Positions 18,124 through 28,125 of a stretch of 64,000 nt of DNA are shown piece by piece. The stretch's first letter is position 1. Every line of letters starts with the position of its first letter. Origin of the DNA: an uncultured Chitinophagaceae bacterium (GTDB lineage: Bacteria > Bacteroidota > Bacteroidia > Chitinophagales > Chitinophagaceae). Position numbers and translations under genes: made by a program. The stretch spans positions 1-64,000 of the forward strand of contig CAITVK010000028.1 in NCBI GenBank assembly GCA_903895845.1, read 5' to 3'. A model generated the notes under the pieces. The model made no database searches. It worked only from the letters and a program-made list of their open reading frames with translations, and had not been told where the DNA came from.

Positions 18124-18145
18124 GCCGGTAACGATTCCGGTAACG
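18124..18145. promoter_or_regulatory. Candidate LacI-type operator
   Basis: Two direct copies of CCGGTAACG (18125-18133 and 18137-18145) are spaced 12 bp apart. The second is part of CGATTCCGGTAACG, a near-palindrome with the central CCGG common in LacI-family operators. It is the only GC-rich island in the AT-rich divergent region 18056-18421. Confidence 0.55.
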
Positions 18146-18421
18146 CTTTCAAGTATATTATTTTAAATTTATCTAATAAATTGATTTTTATTTTAAAAAA
18201 TATTCAAAAAATTAGTTTAAAATTTAGATAATATACATTGTTTAAGAATCTCAAACCCATAAATAATACTGTTATTTTACACTTTTTACTAATGAAGCTT
18301 ATTTTTTACAGTGGTTACACTTTTTTTTATGCTTTTTTAGTATTGTCGATACCAAAAAAGTTTCATTTTCAAAGTTTACATTTAGGTTTGTTTTGAAGAA
18401 TTTATAAATTGTTACCTAACG
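18146..18421. other. AT-rich divergent promoter region
   Basis: The stretch between the operator candidate and the PL17 start codon is very A/T rich with T-runs. It must hold the rightward promoter, but no clear TAnnTTTG/TTTG pair could be assigned. Confidence 0.4.
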
Positions 18422-20632
18422 ATGCGATTGCTATTATTACAGCTTATTCTAGTTACACTTTTTGTGCTGCCATCGGTAGCCCAGAAGCATCCAATTTGCT
18501 ATAATACTTCCGAAGATTATACACTTATAAAGAAGGAATTACCAACCAATTCAATGCTTAATCAATCTTTCCTCATTATGAAAAAAAGTGTGGATGCCTT
18601 AATAGGAAAAGATATAGACGTACCCGTTCCTAAAGACCTTGCTGGAGGATATACACATGAAAAACACAAAGACAACTATATTTTAATGTTTAATGCTTCC
18701 TTGTTGTATCAGATTACGGGAGAAGCTAAGTACGCTGAATTGGTAAAAGACTTGTTTTTAAAATATGCAAAGTTGAATCCTACCCTGAAAGACCATCCTC
18801 AGGCAAGTGCCTCTAATGCAGGGCATTTATTCTTTCAAGCGTTAAATGATGCTAACTGGCTTGTGTATACTGGATTAGCTTTTGACGGTATTCATGATTA
18901 TTTAACTCCTGCGGAGAGAAAAATAATTGAAGATGGTGCTTTTAAACCAGAGGTAGACCATTTTACAATTGACTTAGAACCTTGGTTTGGTTGGATACAT
19001 AACCATGCTGTTTGGTCAACTGCGGCTGTTGGAATTGTAGGTATTGCTACAGACAATAAAGAATATGTAGACATGGCCTTGTATGGCAAAAACAAAGACA
19101 GAAGAAGCGGGTTTCTAGCAAACATAGACGGACTATTGTCGCCGGATGGTTACTACACCGAAGGCCCTTATTATACTCGTTATGCCATTCTCCCATTTTA
19201 TTTGTTTGCCAATGCATTAAGAAATTACAAACCTGAGCTTAAAGTCTTCTATCGAAGAGACAATGTTTTGCAAAAAGCTTTAATTAATTCCCTTCAACAA
19301 ACAAATCTAAAAGGTCAGTTCTACAGTTATAATGATGCGCTTAAAGAAAAAACTTTTGCTTGCAATGAAATAATAGAAGCGGCTGATATGGCTTGGAATG
19401 TTTTTGGTGCCGATACAAGTTTGCTTGCTATTGCAAGACTTCAAAAAAGAATTACCCTGAGTAGAGGCGGTGCAATGATTGGTTCTTTACTTTCAAAAGA
19501 TGAAAACAGTAATAAATTCTATACCTACAAGCCTATTGAGTTTACAGATGGTGCTAAAGGAGATGAAGGCGGCATTAGCATAATGAGAAGCGGAAAAGAT
19601 GAAAACCTAGTTTCACTTATCTATAAATATACAGCACACGGGTTAAGTCATGGTCATTTTGACAAGTTGAATATTAACCTGTACGATGGCAAAAGAGAGG
19701 TTTTGACAGATTATGGAACTGTTCGTTACATCAGTATCGAGCAAAAGTCTGGTGGGAAGTATTTAAAAGAAGCAAAGACCTATGCCGATCAGACCATTGC
19801 TCACAATACATTGGTTGTGGATGAAAAAAGTGATTATAATGGTAATGAAGAAGAAAGCCAGAAGCACCATCCCACTAAATTATTCAGTCATGTATCCGCA
19901 AGCAATGTGCAAGTAGTTTGTGCCGAAGACGATTCGGCATATGAAGGTGTAAAAATGAAAAGGACAGTTTATATGGTCAACCTTCCTAACCATAAAAAGC
20001 CGTTGGTAGTTGATGTTTTTAACGCACTTTCTGCCGAGCAGCACCAATACGATTTGCCTTTTCAATACACTGGCGTGTTGATGAGTACTAATTATAAATA
20101 CATCCCTTTCTTAAATACACAAACAACATTGGGTAAAAATAATGGCTATCAGTTTCTGTGGAAAGAAGCAGAGGCTACATTGCAAAATCATCCATTCAGT
20201 CAGTTTACATTTTTGGATAACAAATCATTTTACACCATTTCATCACTTACGGACGATAGCACCAAAGTTTTTTTTACTAGACTTGGCGCAAATGATCCCA
20301 ACTTCAATTTAAGACATGAACCTGCTTATATCCTTCGTAAGAAAGGTGCAAATCAGTCTTTTATTAATGTGATTGAGTTGCACGGCAGTTATGATGCCAA
20401 TGGGGAAAAATCTACAGATGCCTATTCTTCAGTAAAAAATATTGAATTGGTACAGAATGATGCCGATTATTCGGTTGTGAATATAATGTTCGACAATAAA
20501 CAGTTATTGATTATTCAACGCAATACAAATTTTGACGAAAAGGCTGTTAACTCAGTATCTGTTAATGGGAAGAATTACTCTTTTAGAGGAAATTTTACAG
20601 TATTGTATGATGAGAAAACAATAAATAATTAA
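18422..20632 (+). CDS. PL17 oligo-alginate lyase (heparinase II/III-like)
   Basis: A 736-residue secreted or periplasmic exolyase. Signal peptide at residues 1-20. The alpha/alpha-toroid domain carries WIHNHAVWS (Asn194, His195) and SPDGYYTEGPYYTRYA (Tyr250 region), equivalent to the catalytic Asn, His and Tyr of PL17 enzymes; the beta-sandwich carries HGLSHGHFDKLN. PL17 enzymes release unsaturated monouronate from alginate oligosaccharides. The length equals that of the well-known Saccharophagus PL17 enzyme. It is the first rightward gene of the locus and the KdgF-like gene follows after 34 bp, matching the next step of the pathway. Confidence 0.88.
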   Translation: MRLLLLQLILVTLFVLPSVAQKHPICYNTSEDYTLIKKELPTNSMLNQSFLIMKKSVDALIGKDIDVPVPKDLAGGYTHEKHKDNYILMFNASLLYQITGEAKYAELVKDLFLKYAKLNPTLKDHPQASASNAGHLFFQALNDANWLVYTGLAFDGIHDYLTPAERKIIEDGAFKPEVDHFTIDLEPWFGWIHNHAVWSTAAVGIVGIATDNKEYVDMALYGKNKDRRSGFLANIDGLLSPDGYYTEGPYYTRYAILPFYLFANALRNYKPELKVFYRRDNVLQKALINSLQQTNLKGQFYSYNDALKEKTFACNEIIEAADMAWNVFGADTSLLAIARLQKRITLSRGGAMIGSLLSKDENSNKFYTYKPIEFTDGAKGDEGGISIMRSGKDENLVSLIYKYTAHGLSHGHFDKLNINLYDGKREVLTDYGTVRYISIEQKSGGKYLKEAKTYADQTIAHNTLVVDEKSDYNGNEEESQKHHPTKLFSHVSASNVQVVCAEDDSAYEGVKMKRTVYMVNLPNHKKPLVVDVFNALSAEQHQYDLPFQYTGVLMSTNYKYIPFLNTQTTLGKNNGYQFLWKEAEATLQNHPFSQFTFLDNKSFYTISSLTDDSTKVFFTRLGANDPNFNLRHEPAYILRKKGANQSFINVIELHGSYDANGEKSTDAYSSVKNIELVQNDADYSVVNIMFDNKQLLIIQRNTNFDEKAVNSVSVNGKNYSFRGNFTVLYDEKTINN

Positions 20633-20666
20633 ACATAAATAATTTATTAAACTTTTAAAAAATCGT

Positions 20667-21041
20667 ATGGAAACGACTAATAAGGTTGAGGAAAAAGAGG
20701 TTTTAGCTTTTGTAGAAGATAAGAGCATGGAGTGGGAACAAGTTGCCCCGGGAATGAAAAGGAAAATCATGACCTATGACGATAGGGTTATGCTTGTGAA
20801 AGTATATTTTGAAAAGGGAGGTATAGGCACTGTGCACAACCATTACCATACACAGCTAACTTATATTTCTAAAGGAGTTTTTGAGGTAGAAGTAGATGGC
20901 AATAAACAAATTTTAAAGCAGGGCGACGTTTTTCATGCAGCTCCAAACTTATTTCATGGGGTGGTTTGTTTGGAAGAAGGTGAATTGATTGATGTTTTCA
21001 GTCCAATGAGAGAAGATTTCATAGACTCGGTTAAAGGGTGA
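20667..21041 (+). CDS. kdgF: KdgF-like cupin, unsaturated uronate ring-opening
   Basis: A 124-residue single cupin. The metal-binding motif HNHYHTQLTYISKGVFEVE (about residues 53-71) and PNLFHGVVCLEEGELIDVFSP match KdgF. KdgF turns the 4,5-unsaturated monouronate released by lyases into linear ketouronate (DEH). Its place directly behind the PL17 exolyase fits, and it is probably in the same transcript. No signal peptide is visible, so it is likely cytoplasmic. DehR/kdgK-type downstream enzymes are not in the window. Confidence 0.85.
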   Translation: METTNKVEEKEVLAFVEDKSMEWEQVAPGMKRKIMTYDDRVMLVKVYFEKGGIGTVHNHYHTQLTYISKGVFEVEVDGNKQILKQGDVFHAAPNLFHGVVCLEEGELIDVFSPMREDFIDSVKG

Positions 21042-21137
21042 TATGCCTTTTACATTTCAGCTAATTAACCATATTCCATATTGTACCTGATATTGGAAAA
21101 TAGTTAGTCGATAAAACATTCAAATTAAGTTTTTCCC

Positions 21138-21326
21138 TTTAGATGTTCATTTATGTGATTTGAATGGACATTTATGCGGCTTGAATGTCCATTTATACGG
21201 CTTGAATGAACATTTATATTGTTTGAATGGACATTTATGCGGCTTGAATGTCCATTTATATGGCTCGAATGAACATTTATGCGCCTTGAATGAACATTTA
21301 TATGGCTGGAATGGACATATTGATGA
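21138..21326. repeat. 21-bp tandem array A3 (9 units)
   Basis: Nine units of exactly 21 bp with core GAATGNNCATTTAT. The arms AATG and CATT are kept in almost every unit while the two central bases vary (GA, TC, AA, TT), so the inverted repeat is better conserved than any codon pattern. CATTCAAAT (21117-21125) pairs with ATTTGAATG (21158-21166) at the left edge. It lies 100 bp upstream of the first sulfatase. Confidence 0.92.
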
Positions 21327-21425
21327 TAAAAATAGTACGCTTTGCGGCAGTTAGTCACGAAGATTTGAATAGAACTCTAAATAATAAATAAACGATTTAA
21401 TCAATAAAAAACACTTACAATTAAA

Positions 21426-23051
21426 ATGAGAAAAATGAAAAAATGGATTTGCTTACCAGTGTTTATGATGCTGGCACCGTTTGCTGCATTAATTGCACAA
21501 CAAGAGAAAAAACCAAACATCCTGTTTATTGCAGTGGATGATTTGAAACCAATTTTGGGTTGCTATGGAGACAAGTTAATTAAAACGCCAAACATTGACC
21601 GTTTGGCAAAGATGGCAACTGTTTTTCAAAGTAACTATGTACAACAAGCAGTTTGCGGCCCCACACGTGCAAGTTTGATGACGGGAAAAAGACCCGATTA
21701 TACAAAGGTTTGGGATTTGCATACGCAAATGAGAGAAATGAATCCTGATATTGTTACCCTACCTCAATATCTGATTACCCAAGGTTATCAAACGGTGGGT
21801 ATTGGTAAAATATATCATCCAAGTGATGCTTTGGATAGGATTGACCCTGTATCTTGGAGTATCCCTTATATGTTCGCTAAACCCGAAGATTATGCAAACG
21901 GATTGGGCAAACCAGCTAACGAACAGTATCAGTTAGCTTCTACCAAAGAATACTTTGCTAGTCATGAAAAAGTGAAAAAAGACGAAGAACCAAAGAAAAA
22001 GAAAGGCCAGGATGATAATGATGAAGGTTCTGGAAGCAGAAAAGGACCTTCTACTGAATGTATAGATGTGCCTGATGATGCGTATGATGATGGGGTAAAT
22101 GCTTTACTTGCAAAGGATGAAATGGATAAATTGTTGAAAGAAGGAAAACCATTCTTTCTGGCTGTAGGCCTACACAAACCACACCTTCCTTTTGTGGCTC
22201 CTAAAAAATATTGGGACATGTACAAAAGAGAAGATATGCCTTTGGCTGAGTTTCAAGAACACTCAAAAGATGGTCCTTTAGTAGCTTATACTTCTGCAGG
22301 AGAGTTAAGAAACTATACTGATATTCCTCCATTTGTAACAATGGAAGCAGAATTGAACAGGATTGGTTTGAAACCAGAAAAACAAAAAGAGTTAATTCAA
22401 GGATACTATGCAGCTGTTACTTATACAGATCATAATGTGGGTGTATTGTTGGATGAATTAGAAAAACAAGGTCAGTTAAACAATACTATCATTGTTCTAT
22501 GGGGAGATCATGGTTGGCATTTGGGAGATCATGATTTGTGGTGCAAGCATACCAACTTCGAAAATGCAACAAGAGCTCCATTAATTATTGCTGCCCCTGG
22601 TTTTAAAGGCGGTTCAACTAAGTCTTTAACAGAACACGTTGATGTATTTCCTACCATTTGCGATTTGGCTGGCGTACCTGTTCCAACTTATTTGGATGGA
22701 AAGAGTTTGGTACCGATTATGAAGGATAAGAAAACAAAAATTCTAGAGTATTCTATCAGTCAATACCCACGTGGTATTAAGAAAGAAGAAATGGAGAAGT
22801 TGGGTTATACCTCAAAGAAGCTGATGGGCTACAGTTTGCGTACAGATAAATACAGATTAACGCTTTGGATTAACGATTTTACTACTAAATCTCCTTACGA
22901 TCCAGCTAAATTGTATGCGAAGGAAATGTATGACTATGTGAAAGATCCATTAGAAAAAGTAAATGTTGCAGACCATAAGGAATACAGCGCCATCTATAAG
23001 GATTTATACAAGAAGATGCTTGAGTACTTTGCTTCTCAGGTGAGTAAATAA
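21426..23051 (+). CDS. Sulfatase, type I, iduronate-2-sulfatase-like (paralog 1)
   Basis: A 541-residue periplasmic or surface sulfatase. Signal peptide at about residues 1-24. Metal ligands DD at 38-39 (FIAVDDL), and the formylglycine motif CGPTRASLMTG with Cys77 as the residue matured by an anaerobic or aerobic formylglycine-generating enzyme. LHKPHLPF and WGDHGWHLGDH complete the active site. The overall pattern fits the S1 subgroup of iduronate/uronate 2-sulfatases. It hydrolyses sulfate esters from a glycan, which is odd for pure alginate. A Lys/Glu-rich insertion lies near residues 178-200. A second copy is encoded at 25681. Confidence 0.88.
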   Translation: MRKMKKWICLPVFMMLAPFAALIAQQEKKPNILFIAVDDLKPILGCYGDKLIKTPNIDRLAKMATVFQSNYVQQAVCGPTRASLMTGKRPDYTKVWDLHTQMREMNPDIVTLPQYLITQGYQTVGIGKIYHPSDALDRIDPVSWSIPYMFAKPEDYANGLGKPANEQYQLASTKEYFASHEKVKKDEEPKKKKGQDDNDEGSGSRKGPSTECIDVPDDAYDDGVNALLAKDEMDKLLKEGKPFFLAVGLHKPHLPFVAPKKYWDMYKREDMPLAEFQEHSKDGPLVAYTSAGELRNYTDIPPFVTMEAELNRIGLKPEKQKELIQGYYAAVTYTDHNVGVLLDELEKQGQLNNTIIVLWGDHGWHLGDHDLWCKHTNFENATRAPLIIAAPGFKGGSTKSLTEHVDVFPTICDLAGVPVPTYLDGKSLVPIMKDKKTKILEYSISQYPRGIKKEEMEKLGYTSKKLMGYSLRTDKYRLTLWINDFTTKSPYDPAKLYAKEMYDYVKDPLEKVNVADHKEYSAIYKDLYKKMLEYFASQVSK

Positions 23052-23088
23052 TTTAATTTTTTTTGATAATCCCCATAGCTTTTAACTG

Positions 23089-25353
23089 ATGAAGCATAAT
23101 ACCTTTAGAACACTCTTATTCTTTTTCAATTTAATGGCTATGGGTATTTCTTTTGCCCAAACCTCCACTTTGGTTTCTCTGGATACCAATGGAAGGTTGG
23201 TTTATGCAACTGATGCAAAAGGCAATAAAATTCCCGATTTTAGCGGGGTTGGATATAAAAATGGCGAGGTCGCAATTCCCACGGTTGCGGTTGTAAAAAC
23301 TGTTTATCCTGTTGCAGGAGACAATCTCGCCAATATCCAAAATGCAATCAACCAAGTTGCAGCAATGCCAGTTGGCAGTGATGGTTTTAGAGGGGCAATC
23401 CTTTTTAAAGCTGGACGGTATGATGTTTCCGATACCATACAAATAAAGGCTAGTGGAATTGTGTTGAGAGGCGAAGGGACTGATACAATCTCAGGCACTC
23501 GTTTTCATGCAACTACATTATCACAATATACCTTATTTAATATTCAAGGGAAAAGTGGTTTTAGTGGTACAGGAACAAAAAAGGCTACTACAAACCCTTA
23601 TATTCCTTATGGTTCCAATCAAGTGATTGTTTCTAGCAACAAAAGCAGCTTCAAGGTGGGTGATTCTATATTGATAACCCGTACTCCCGATAGTGCTTGG
23701 ATTAATTTTCTAACAATGGCTCAATGGGGCTGGACTCCTACTAGTTATGTCATCTCATTTCAGAGAAAAGTGACTGCCGTAAGTGGTGATACCTTGACTA
23801 TTGATGCGCCAATGGTAGATATTATTGATACTGCTTTCTCAGTTGGTTCGGTTGTCAAGTATAAGTTTTCAGGAATACAAAAATGTGGCATAGAAAACAT
23901 GTGCCTCACTTCTGCCTATACTTCCGATACAGCCGAAAATCATGCTTGGGATGCCATTGATATCACTAATGCAATGAATTGTTGGGTTCGTAAAGTTGAT
24001 GTCTATTATTTTGGATACACTGCCGTTACCATGTATGCAAGCGCTTCATGGGTTACGGTTGATAGTTGCAAGATGATTGATGCCAAATCTAATATTACCG
24101 GAGAACGTAGGTATTCTTTTGAGATAGATGGACAACGGAATTTAGTTCAGAATTGCTGGACTCGCAACGGTCGCCACGATTATGTGAATGGGGGAAGAGT
24201 GGCTGGCCCTAATGTTTTTTATAACAGTACAGCTACTGTTCAGCAGAATGATATTGGACCACACATGCGTTGGTCAACCGGAATATTGTTTGATAACATT
24301 ATCAGTAATGCCAACCAAGATGTTCAGAATAGGGAAAGTTTTGGTACTGGACATGGTTGGGCTGGTTCACAAATAATGTTCTGGAACTGTAAAGCAGGTA
24401 CTTTCATTCTGCAAAAACCAGAAGGTGATTACACCAATTGGGCAATAGGCTGTACAGGGAAAATTACCAATGTTGGTAGTTTAGTTACAGAACCATCTGG
24501 TATTGTAGAGTCTAATAATACAAAAATAGCTGCCATCCCTAGTTTGTACATGGCACAGTTAAATCAGCGTTTGGGCATTGGTAACAAACAAGCACAAACA
24601 ATTACCTATGATACAATACCAACTCACAATCTTGACGATTCCGATTTTACCCCCTCTTGTGCTGCTAGTTCTGGATTACCCATTACATTAACTAGTATGA
24701 ATACTTCGGTAGCAACTATTGTTAATGGAAAAATTCATATAGTAGGTTTGGGTACTGCCATTATTAATGCTTCTCAAATTGGGGATGGTAACTACAAGGC
24801 TGCACCTGTTTATGGACAATTACTAACAGTGGATGCTTCTTTGCCTGTTCAAATAAAAAACATTACTGCTACTCTGATATCTAAGAACGTTCTTATAAGT
24901 TGGGAAGTGGCTAATGAAGCGGGAATAAAAAAGTATGAAATTGAAAAGAGTATAGATGGAAACAATAATTTCTCAACTATTGGCTCTGTTAATTCAAACA
25001 ATAAAACTGCTTATTTTTTCACTGACGCTTCTCCTGTTTTCCCTGCCTATTATCGTTTGAAAATAGCAAGTCTAGATGGAAGCATCAAGTTTAGCAATAG
25101 TTTATTGGTTAATAAATCAGCGAATAATATCAGTATCTACCCAAATCCTGTAAATAACAATTTTACGGTAGCTGGTTTGGCTGGTAAATCAACCATAAAG
25201 ATTACAAATACAATGGGTCAGAAGGTTTTGGAACAAAATACGAGTGCCAATTCTTTAAATCTGGATGTAACTGGATTAAAGAGTGGTACTTATATCCTTT
25301 CCATCACAGATGATGCAGATAGAGTTGCTATTAAGAAGTTTATAAAGGAATAA
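23089..25353 (+). CDS. T9SS-exported beta-helix protein, putative polysaccharide lyase
   Basis: A 754-residue secreted protein. After the signal peptide (about 1-23), a right-handed parallel beta-helix (about 60-490) starts with the pectate-lyase-superfamily style DNLANIQNAINQVA and contains NRESFGTGHGWAGSQIMFWNC. An Ig-like segment follows (about 505-580), then a linker and a T9SS C-terminal sorting domain (ISIYPNPVNNNFTVAGLAG to the end). It is likely displayed on or released from the cell surface. The fold suggests a lyase or hydrolase acting on a uronan, but I cannot assign a CAZy family. It sits between two sulfatase genes. Confidence 0.72.
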   Translation: MKHNTFRTLLFFFNLMAMGISFAQTSTLVSLDTNGRLVYATDAKGNKIPDFSGVGYKNGEVAIPTVAVVKTVYPVAGDNLANIQNAINQVAAMPVGSDGFRGAILFKAGRYDVSDTIQIKASGIVLRGEGTDTISGTRFHATTLSQYTLFNIQGKSGFSGTGTKKATTNPYIPYGSNQVIVSSNKSSFKVGDSILITRTPDSAWINFLTMAQWGWTPTSYVISFQRKVTAVSGDTLTIDAPMVDIIDTAFSVGSVVKYKFSGIQKCGIENMCLTSAYTSDTAENHAWDAIDITNAMNCWVRKVDVYYFGYTAVTMYASASWVTVDSCKMIDAKSNITGERRYSFEIDGQRNLVQNCWTRNGRHDYVNGGRVAGPNVFYNSTATVQQNDIGPHMRWSTGILFDNIISNANQDVQNRESFGTGHGWAGSQIMFWNCKAGTFILQKPEGDYTNWAIGCTGKITNVGSLVTEPSGIVESNNTKIAAIPSLYMAQLNQRLGIGNKQAQTITYDTIPTHNLDDSDFTPSCAASSGLPITLTSMNTSVATIVNGKIHIVGLGTAIINASQIGDGNYKAAPVYGQLLTVDASLPVQIKNITATLISKNVLISWEVANEAGIKKYEIEKSIDGNNNFSTIGSVNSNNKTAYFFTDASPVFPAYYRLKIASLDGSIKFSNSLLVNKSANNISIYPNPVNNNFTVAGLAGKSTIKITNTMGQKVLEQNTSANSLNLDVTGLKSGTYILSITDDADRVAIKKFIKE

Positions 25354-25405
25354 TAGACTGATTTTATAAGGGGCTTAGTTCTTTTTGATAGATTGTTTCT
25401 CATTT

Positions 25406-25438
25406 CCAAGACCTTGGAAACCGCATCCAAGGTCTTGG
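25406..25438. repeat. Terminal hairpin of array A4
   Basis: CCAAGACCTTGG (25406-25417) and CCAAGGTCTTGG (25427-25438) are exact complements with a 9-base loop. They mark the left edge of array A4. Confidence 0.85.
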
Positions 25439-25641
25439 AAGCGACAAATAAGGTCTCGGAAGCGACAAACAAGGTCTCGGATACGACATCCGAAGTCTTG
25501 GATACGACAAATAAGGTCTCGGAAATGACATCCGAAGTCTCGGATACGACATCCGAGGTCTCGGATATAACATCCGAAGTCTCGGAAATGACATTCGAGG
25601 TCTCGGAAATGACAACTGAGGTCTCGGAAGCAACAGAAGGT
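25411..25641. repeat. 21-bp tandem array A4 (11 units)
   Basis: Eleven units of exactly 21 bp with core GTCTCGGAAATGACATCCGA. Frames are open on both strands; the plus-strand frame would give a valine-heptad repeat, the minus strand an Arg/Asp/Leu repeat. The array ends 39 bp upstream of the second sulfatase start and lies between two genes of the same direction. Confidence 0.93.
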
Positions 25642-25680
25642 ATCTTGTAAAGCAGTGTTTAAAAATAAAATAAAGATTAA

Positions 25681-27294
25681 ATGAATAAGAAAAGGGTTTT
25701 GGTGATGGCTATAAGTTTGGTTGTCACGGTAAATATGTTTGCACAAGAACAGAAAAAACCAAATGTTCTGTTTATTGCCATCGATGATTTGAAACCTATT
25801 TTGGGTTGTTATGGCGATAAAATGATAAAAACACCAAACATTGATCGTTTGGCTAAGATGGGGACTGTTTTTATGAGTAATTATTGTCAGCAAGCTGTTT
25901 GTGGGCCCACTCGTGCTAGTTTGATGACGGGAAAAAGGCCAGATTACACTAAGGTTTGGGATTTGCAAACGCCCATGAGAAATGTAAATCCGGATATTTT
26001 AAGCTTGCCTCAATACCTTATCACACAGGGATATACTACGCAAGGTATTGGTAAAGTATATGATTCAAGAGACGTAGATAAGGATTTAGACAAGCCATCA
26101 TGGAGTGTTCCTTATTATAAAACGGCAGAAGAATATTATGATAAGACAGCGGGATTGCCTGTGAATGTAGAGTATCAATCAGCAGAATGTAAAAAGCAGG
26201 CGGCCAAGTTTACGTTGGAAGCCGAAGGGAAAGGAATTAAGGGGAAAGATTTAAAGCAATATATCAATGAGCGTGTGCGCCCCACAACAGAGTGTTTGGA
26301 TTTGCCGGATAATGCTTACGAAGATGGTGCTAATGCCTTGAAAGCAAAGGATGTTTTGATTAATTTAAGTAAAAATCCAGAGCAGCCCTTCTTTTTTGCA
26401 GTGGGTTTTCATAAGCCACACCTCCCTTTTGTATCTCCTAAAAAATACTGGGATTTATATAACCGGGAAGAAATGCCTGTGGCAAAGTTTCAGGAAAAAT
26501 CGAAGAATGGAGTAGATATCGCCTATCATAGTGCCTCGGAAATGAGGTTGTATACAGATATACCTGAATTGCTTTCTTTCACCGATCAAAAGCCTTGGGG
26601 AATTACTTTGCCTTTGGCGAAACAAAAAGAACTGATTCATGGCTACTATGCCGCTGTTTCTTACACCGATGCACAAGTTGGGATTCTCCTCAACACATTA
26701 GATTCTTTAGGACTAACAAAAAATACAATTATTGTACTTTGGGGTGACCATGGTTGGCATTTAGGTGATCATAATTTGTGGTGCAAACACACCAATTTTG
26801 AACAAGCTACTCATTCGCCTCTGATTATTGCTGCACCAGGCTACAAAGCAGGAGAATCGGTTTCAATGACAGAACATCTTGATATTTTTCCTACCGTTTG
26901 CGAATTGGCCGGCGTAAAAATACCAGAAGTGGTAGATGGAAAAAGCTTGGTTCCTATAATGAAAAACAAGAAAGCAACGATTATTGAATATGCAGTAAGC
27001 CAATATCCCAGAAGCAGCCCAAAATTGGAAACTGGTAGGTTGGGTTATGATAAAGCAGAATATATGGGTTATTCAATAAGAGATAATCGGTATCGTTTTA
27101 CAATCTGGATGGATAAAGGGTTTAGAAGTACACAACCTTTTAAAAAGGAATTGGTGATTGGGGCAGAGCTTTATGATTATAAAGTTGATCCATTAGAAAC
27201 GGTGAATGTTTATAAGGAAGCGAGATACACAGCCATATCGAAAGAATTGGAAGCGAAAATGATTAATTATTTTAAAGAACATGAAACAAAATAG
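25681..27294 (+). CDS. Sulfatase, type I, iduronate-2-sulfatase-like (paralog 2)
   Basis: A 537-residue paralog of the sulfatase encoded at 21426, very similar through the N-terminal half (KPNVLFIAIDDLKPILGCYG, DRLAKMG, CGPTRASLMTGKRPDYTKVWDLQ) with Cys74 as the formylglycine site. Signal peptide at about residues 1-21. The middle (about 165-200) differs clearly from paralog 1, so the pair probably acts on different positions or linkages. The DUF1961 gene follows after 3 bp, implying one transcript. Confidence 0.88.
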   Translation: MNKKRVLVMAISLVVTVNMFAQEQKKPNVLFIAIDDLKPILGCYGDKMIKTPNIDRLAKMGTVFMSNYCQQAVCGPTRASLMTGKRPDYTKVWDLQTPMRNVNPDILSLPQYLITQGYTTQGIGKVYDSRDVDKDLDKPSWSVPYYKTAEEYYDKTAGLPVNVEYQSAECKKQAAKFTLEAEGKGIKGKDLKQYINERVRPTTECLDLPDNAYEDGANALKAKDVLINLSKNPEQPFFFAVGFHKPHLPFVSPKKYWDLYNREEMPVAKFQEKSKNGVDIAYHSASEMRLYTDIPELLSFTDQKPWGITLPLAKQKELIHGYYAAVSYTDAQVGILLNTLDSLGLTKNTIIVLWGDHGWHLGDHNLWCKHTNFEQATHSPLIIAAPGYKAGESVSMTEHLDIFPTVCELAGVKIPEVVDGKSLVPIMKNKKATIIEYAVSQYPRSSPKLETGRLGYDKAEYMGYSIRDNRYRFTIWMDKGFRSTQPFKKELVIGAELYDYKVDPLETVNVYKEARYTAISKELEAKMINYFKEHETK

Positions 27295-27297
27295 AAG

Positions 27298-28026
27298 ATG
27301 AAGAGCATTTTTATCTGGGTATTACTATTAATCAGTACAACTACATTTTCGCAGGATATAGCAAAAGGAAAATTAGTTTACTCAAACAAACTGTCAAACG
27401 AGAAACTACTGAAAGGTTGGGTTTTGGAGGGAAAAGCAAATTTGGAATTTAAGAATGGCTGGATGCACATGTATTCACCTAATGAAGAAAGTCACCATGT
27501 GTATTGGTGTCCTAAAAATTTTCCTGCAAACTTTATTGCCGAATGGGATGCTCAGAACTACAAAATAGAAGCAGGATTATGTATCATCTTCTTTTGTGCC
27601 AAGGGCTTACACGGTGAAGACATTTTCGATTCTTCTATGCCCAAAAGAACAACTGGCAACTTCGATGATTATATCCGTGGGGTGGTTAACTGTTACCATG
27701 TTTCGTATTATGCCAATGGAAGGGATCATCCTGGAAGACTGATAGCTAACCTCAGGAAGAATACAGGTTTTCATCTGATAGAATCGAGTGAGCCCGGTAT
27801 TCCTCTAAGTTTTACGGGGGTAAATCATTTAAAACTGGTAAAGAATGGTTCCTCCATTCAGATGTTTGTAGATGGTAGAAAAATAATTGATTGGGTTGAT
27901 GATGGCAAACAGTTTGGGCCGGTGCTTGGCGAAGGTAAAATTGGGTTCAGACAAATGCAATGGACGCACTTTGCGTATCGGAACTTTAAAGTTTGGGAGA
28001 TTGCTGATGAGGGTAAGAAAAATTAA
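27298..28026 (+). CDS. DUF1961 (YesU-like) secreted protein
   Basis: A 242-residue protein with a signal peptide (about 1-18, ending TFSQ) and a concanavalin-like beta-sandwich typical of DUF1961: HHVYWCPKNFPANFIAEWDAQNY, CIIFFCAKG, RDHPGRLIANLRKN and FVDGRKIIDW. Family members occur in polysaccharide loci; the best known name is YesU of a rhamnogalacturonan cluster. The role here is unproven, perhaps binding or cleaving a uronan fragment. It is closely coupled to the upstream sulfatase. Confidence 0.75.
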   Translation: MKSIFIWVLLLISTTTFSQDIAKGKLVYSNKLSNEKLLKGWVLEGKANLEFKNGWMHMYSPNEESHHVYWCPKNFPANFIAEWDAQNYKIEAGLCIIFFCAKGLHGEDIFDSSMPKRTTGNFDDYIRGVVNCYHVSYYANGRDHPGRLIANLRKNTGFHLIESSEPGIPLSFTGVNHLKLVKNGSSIQMFVDGRKIIDWVDDGKQFGPVLGEGKIGFRQMQWTHFAYRNFKVWEIADEGKKN

Positions 28027-28110
28027 AAACATAAAAACACAGGAACAAAGGGAACATAGCCTTTTAATTGCTAAAATAAGTGTTCTATGTCTCTATGCAA
28101 CTATGTGTTA
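28027..28110. repeat. Dispersed hairpin repeat (CACAGG/CTATGTG type)
   Basis: CACAGGAACAAAGGGAACATA is mirrored by CTATGTCTCTATGCAACTATG in a long imperfect hairpin between the DUF1961 and lyase genes. This looks like a common Bacteroidota intergenic repeat. Confidence 0.5.
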
Positions 28111-28125
28111 AAACAAAATTCTAAA

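Noticed and set aside
25375-25968. A 197-codon leftward gene across array A4
   Set aside because: It runs through the repeat array and antisense to the sulfatase start; openness follows from the stop-free 21-bp unit.
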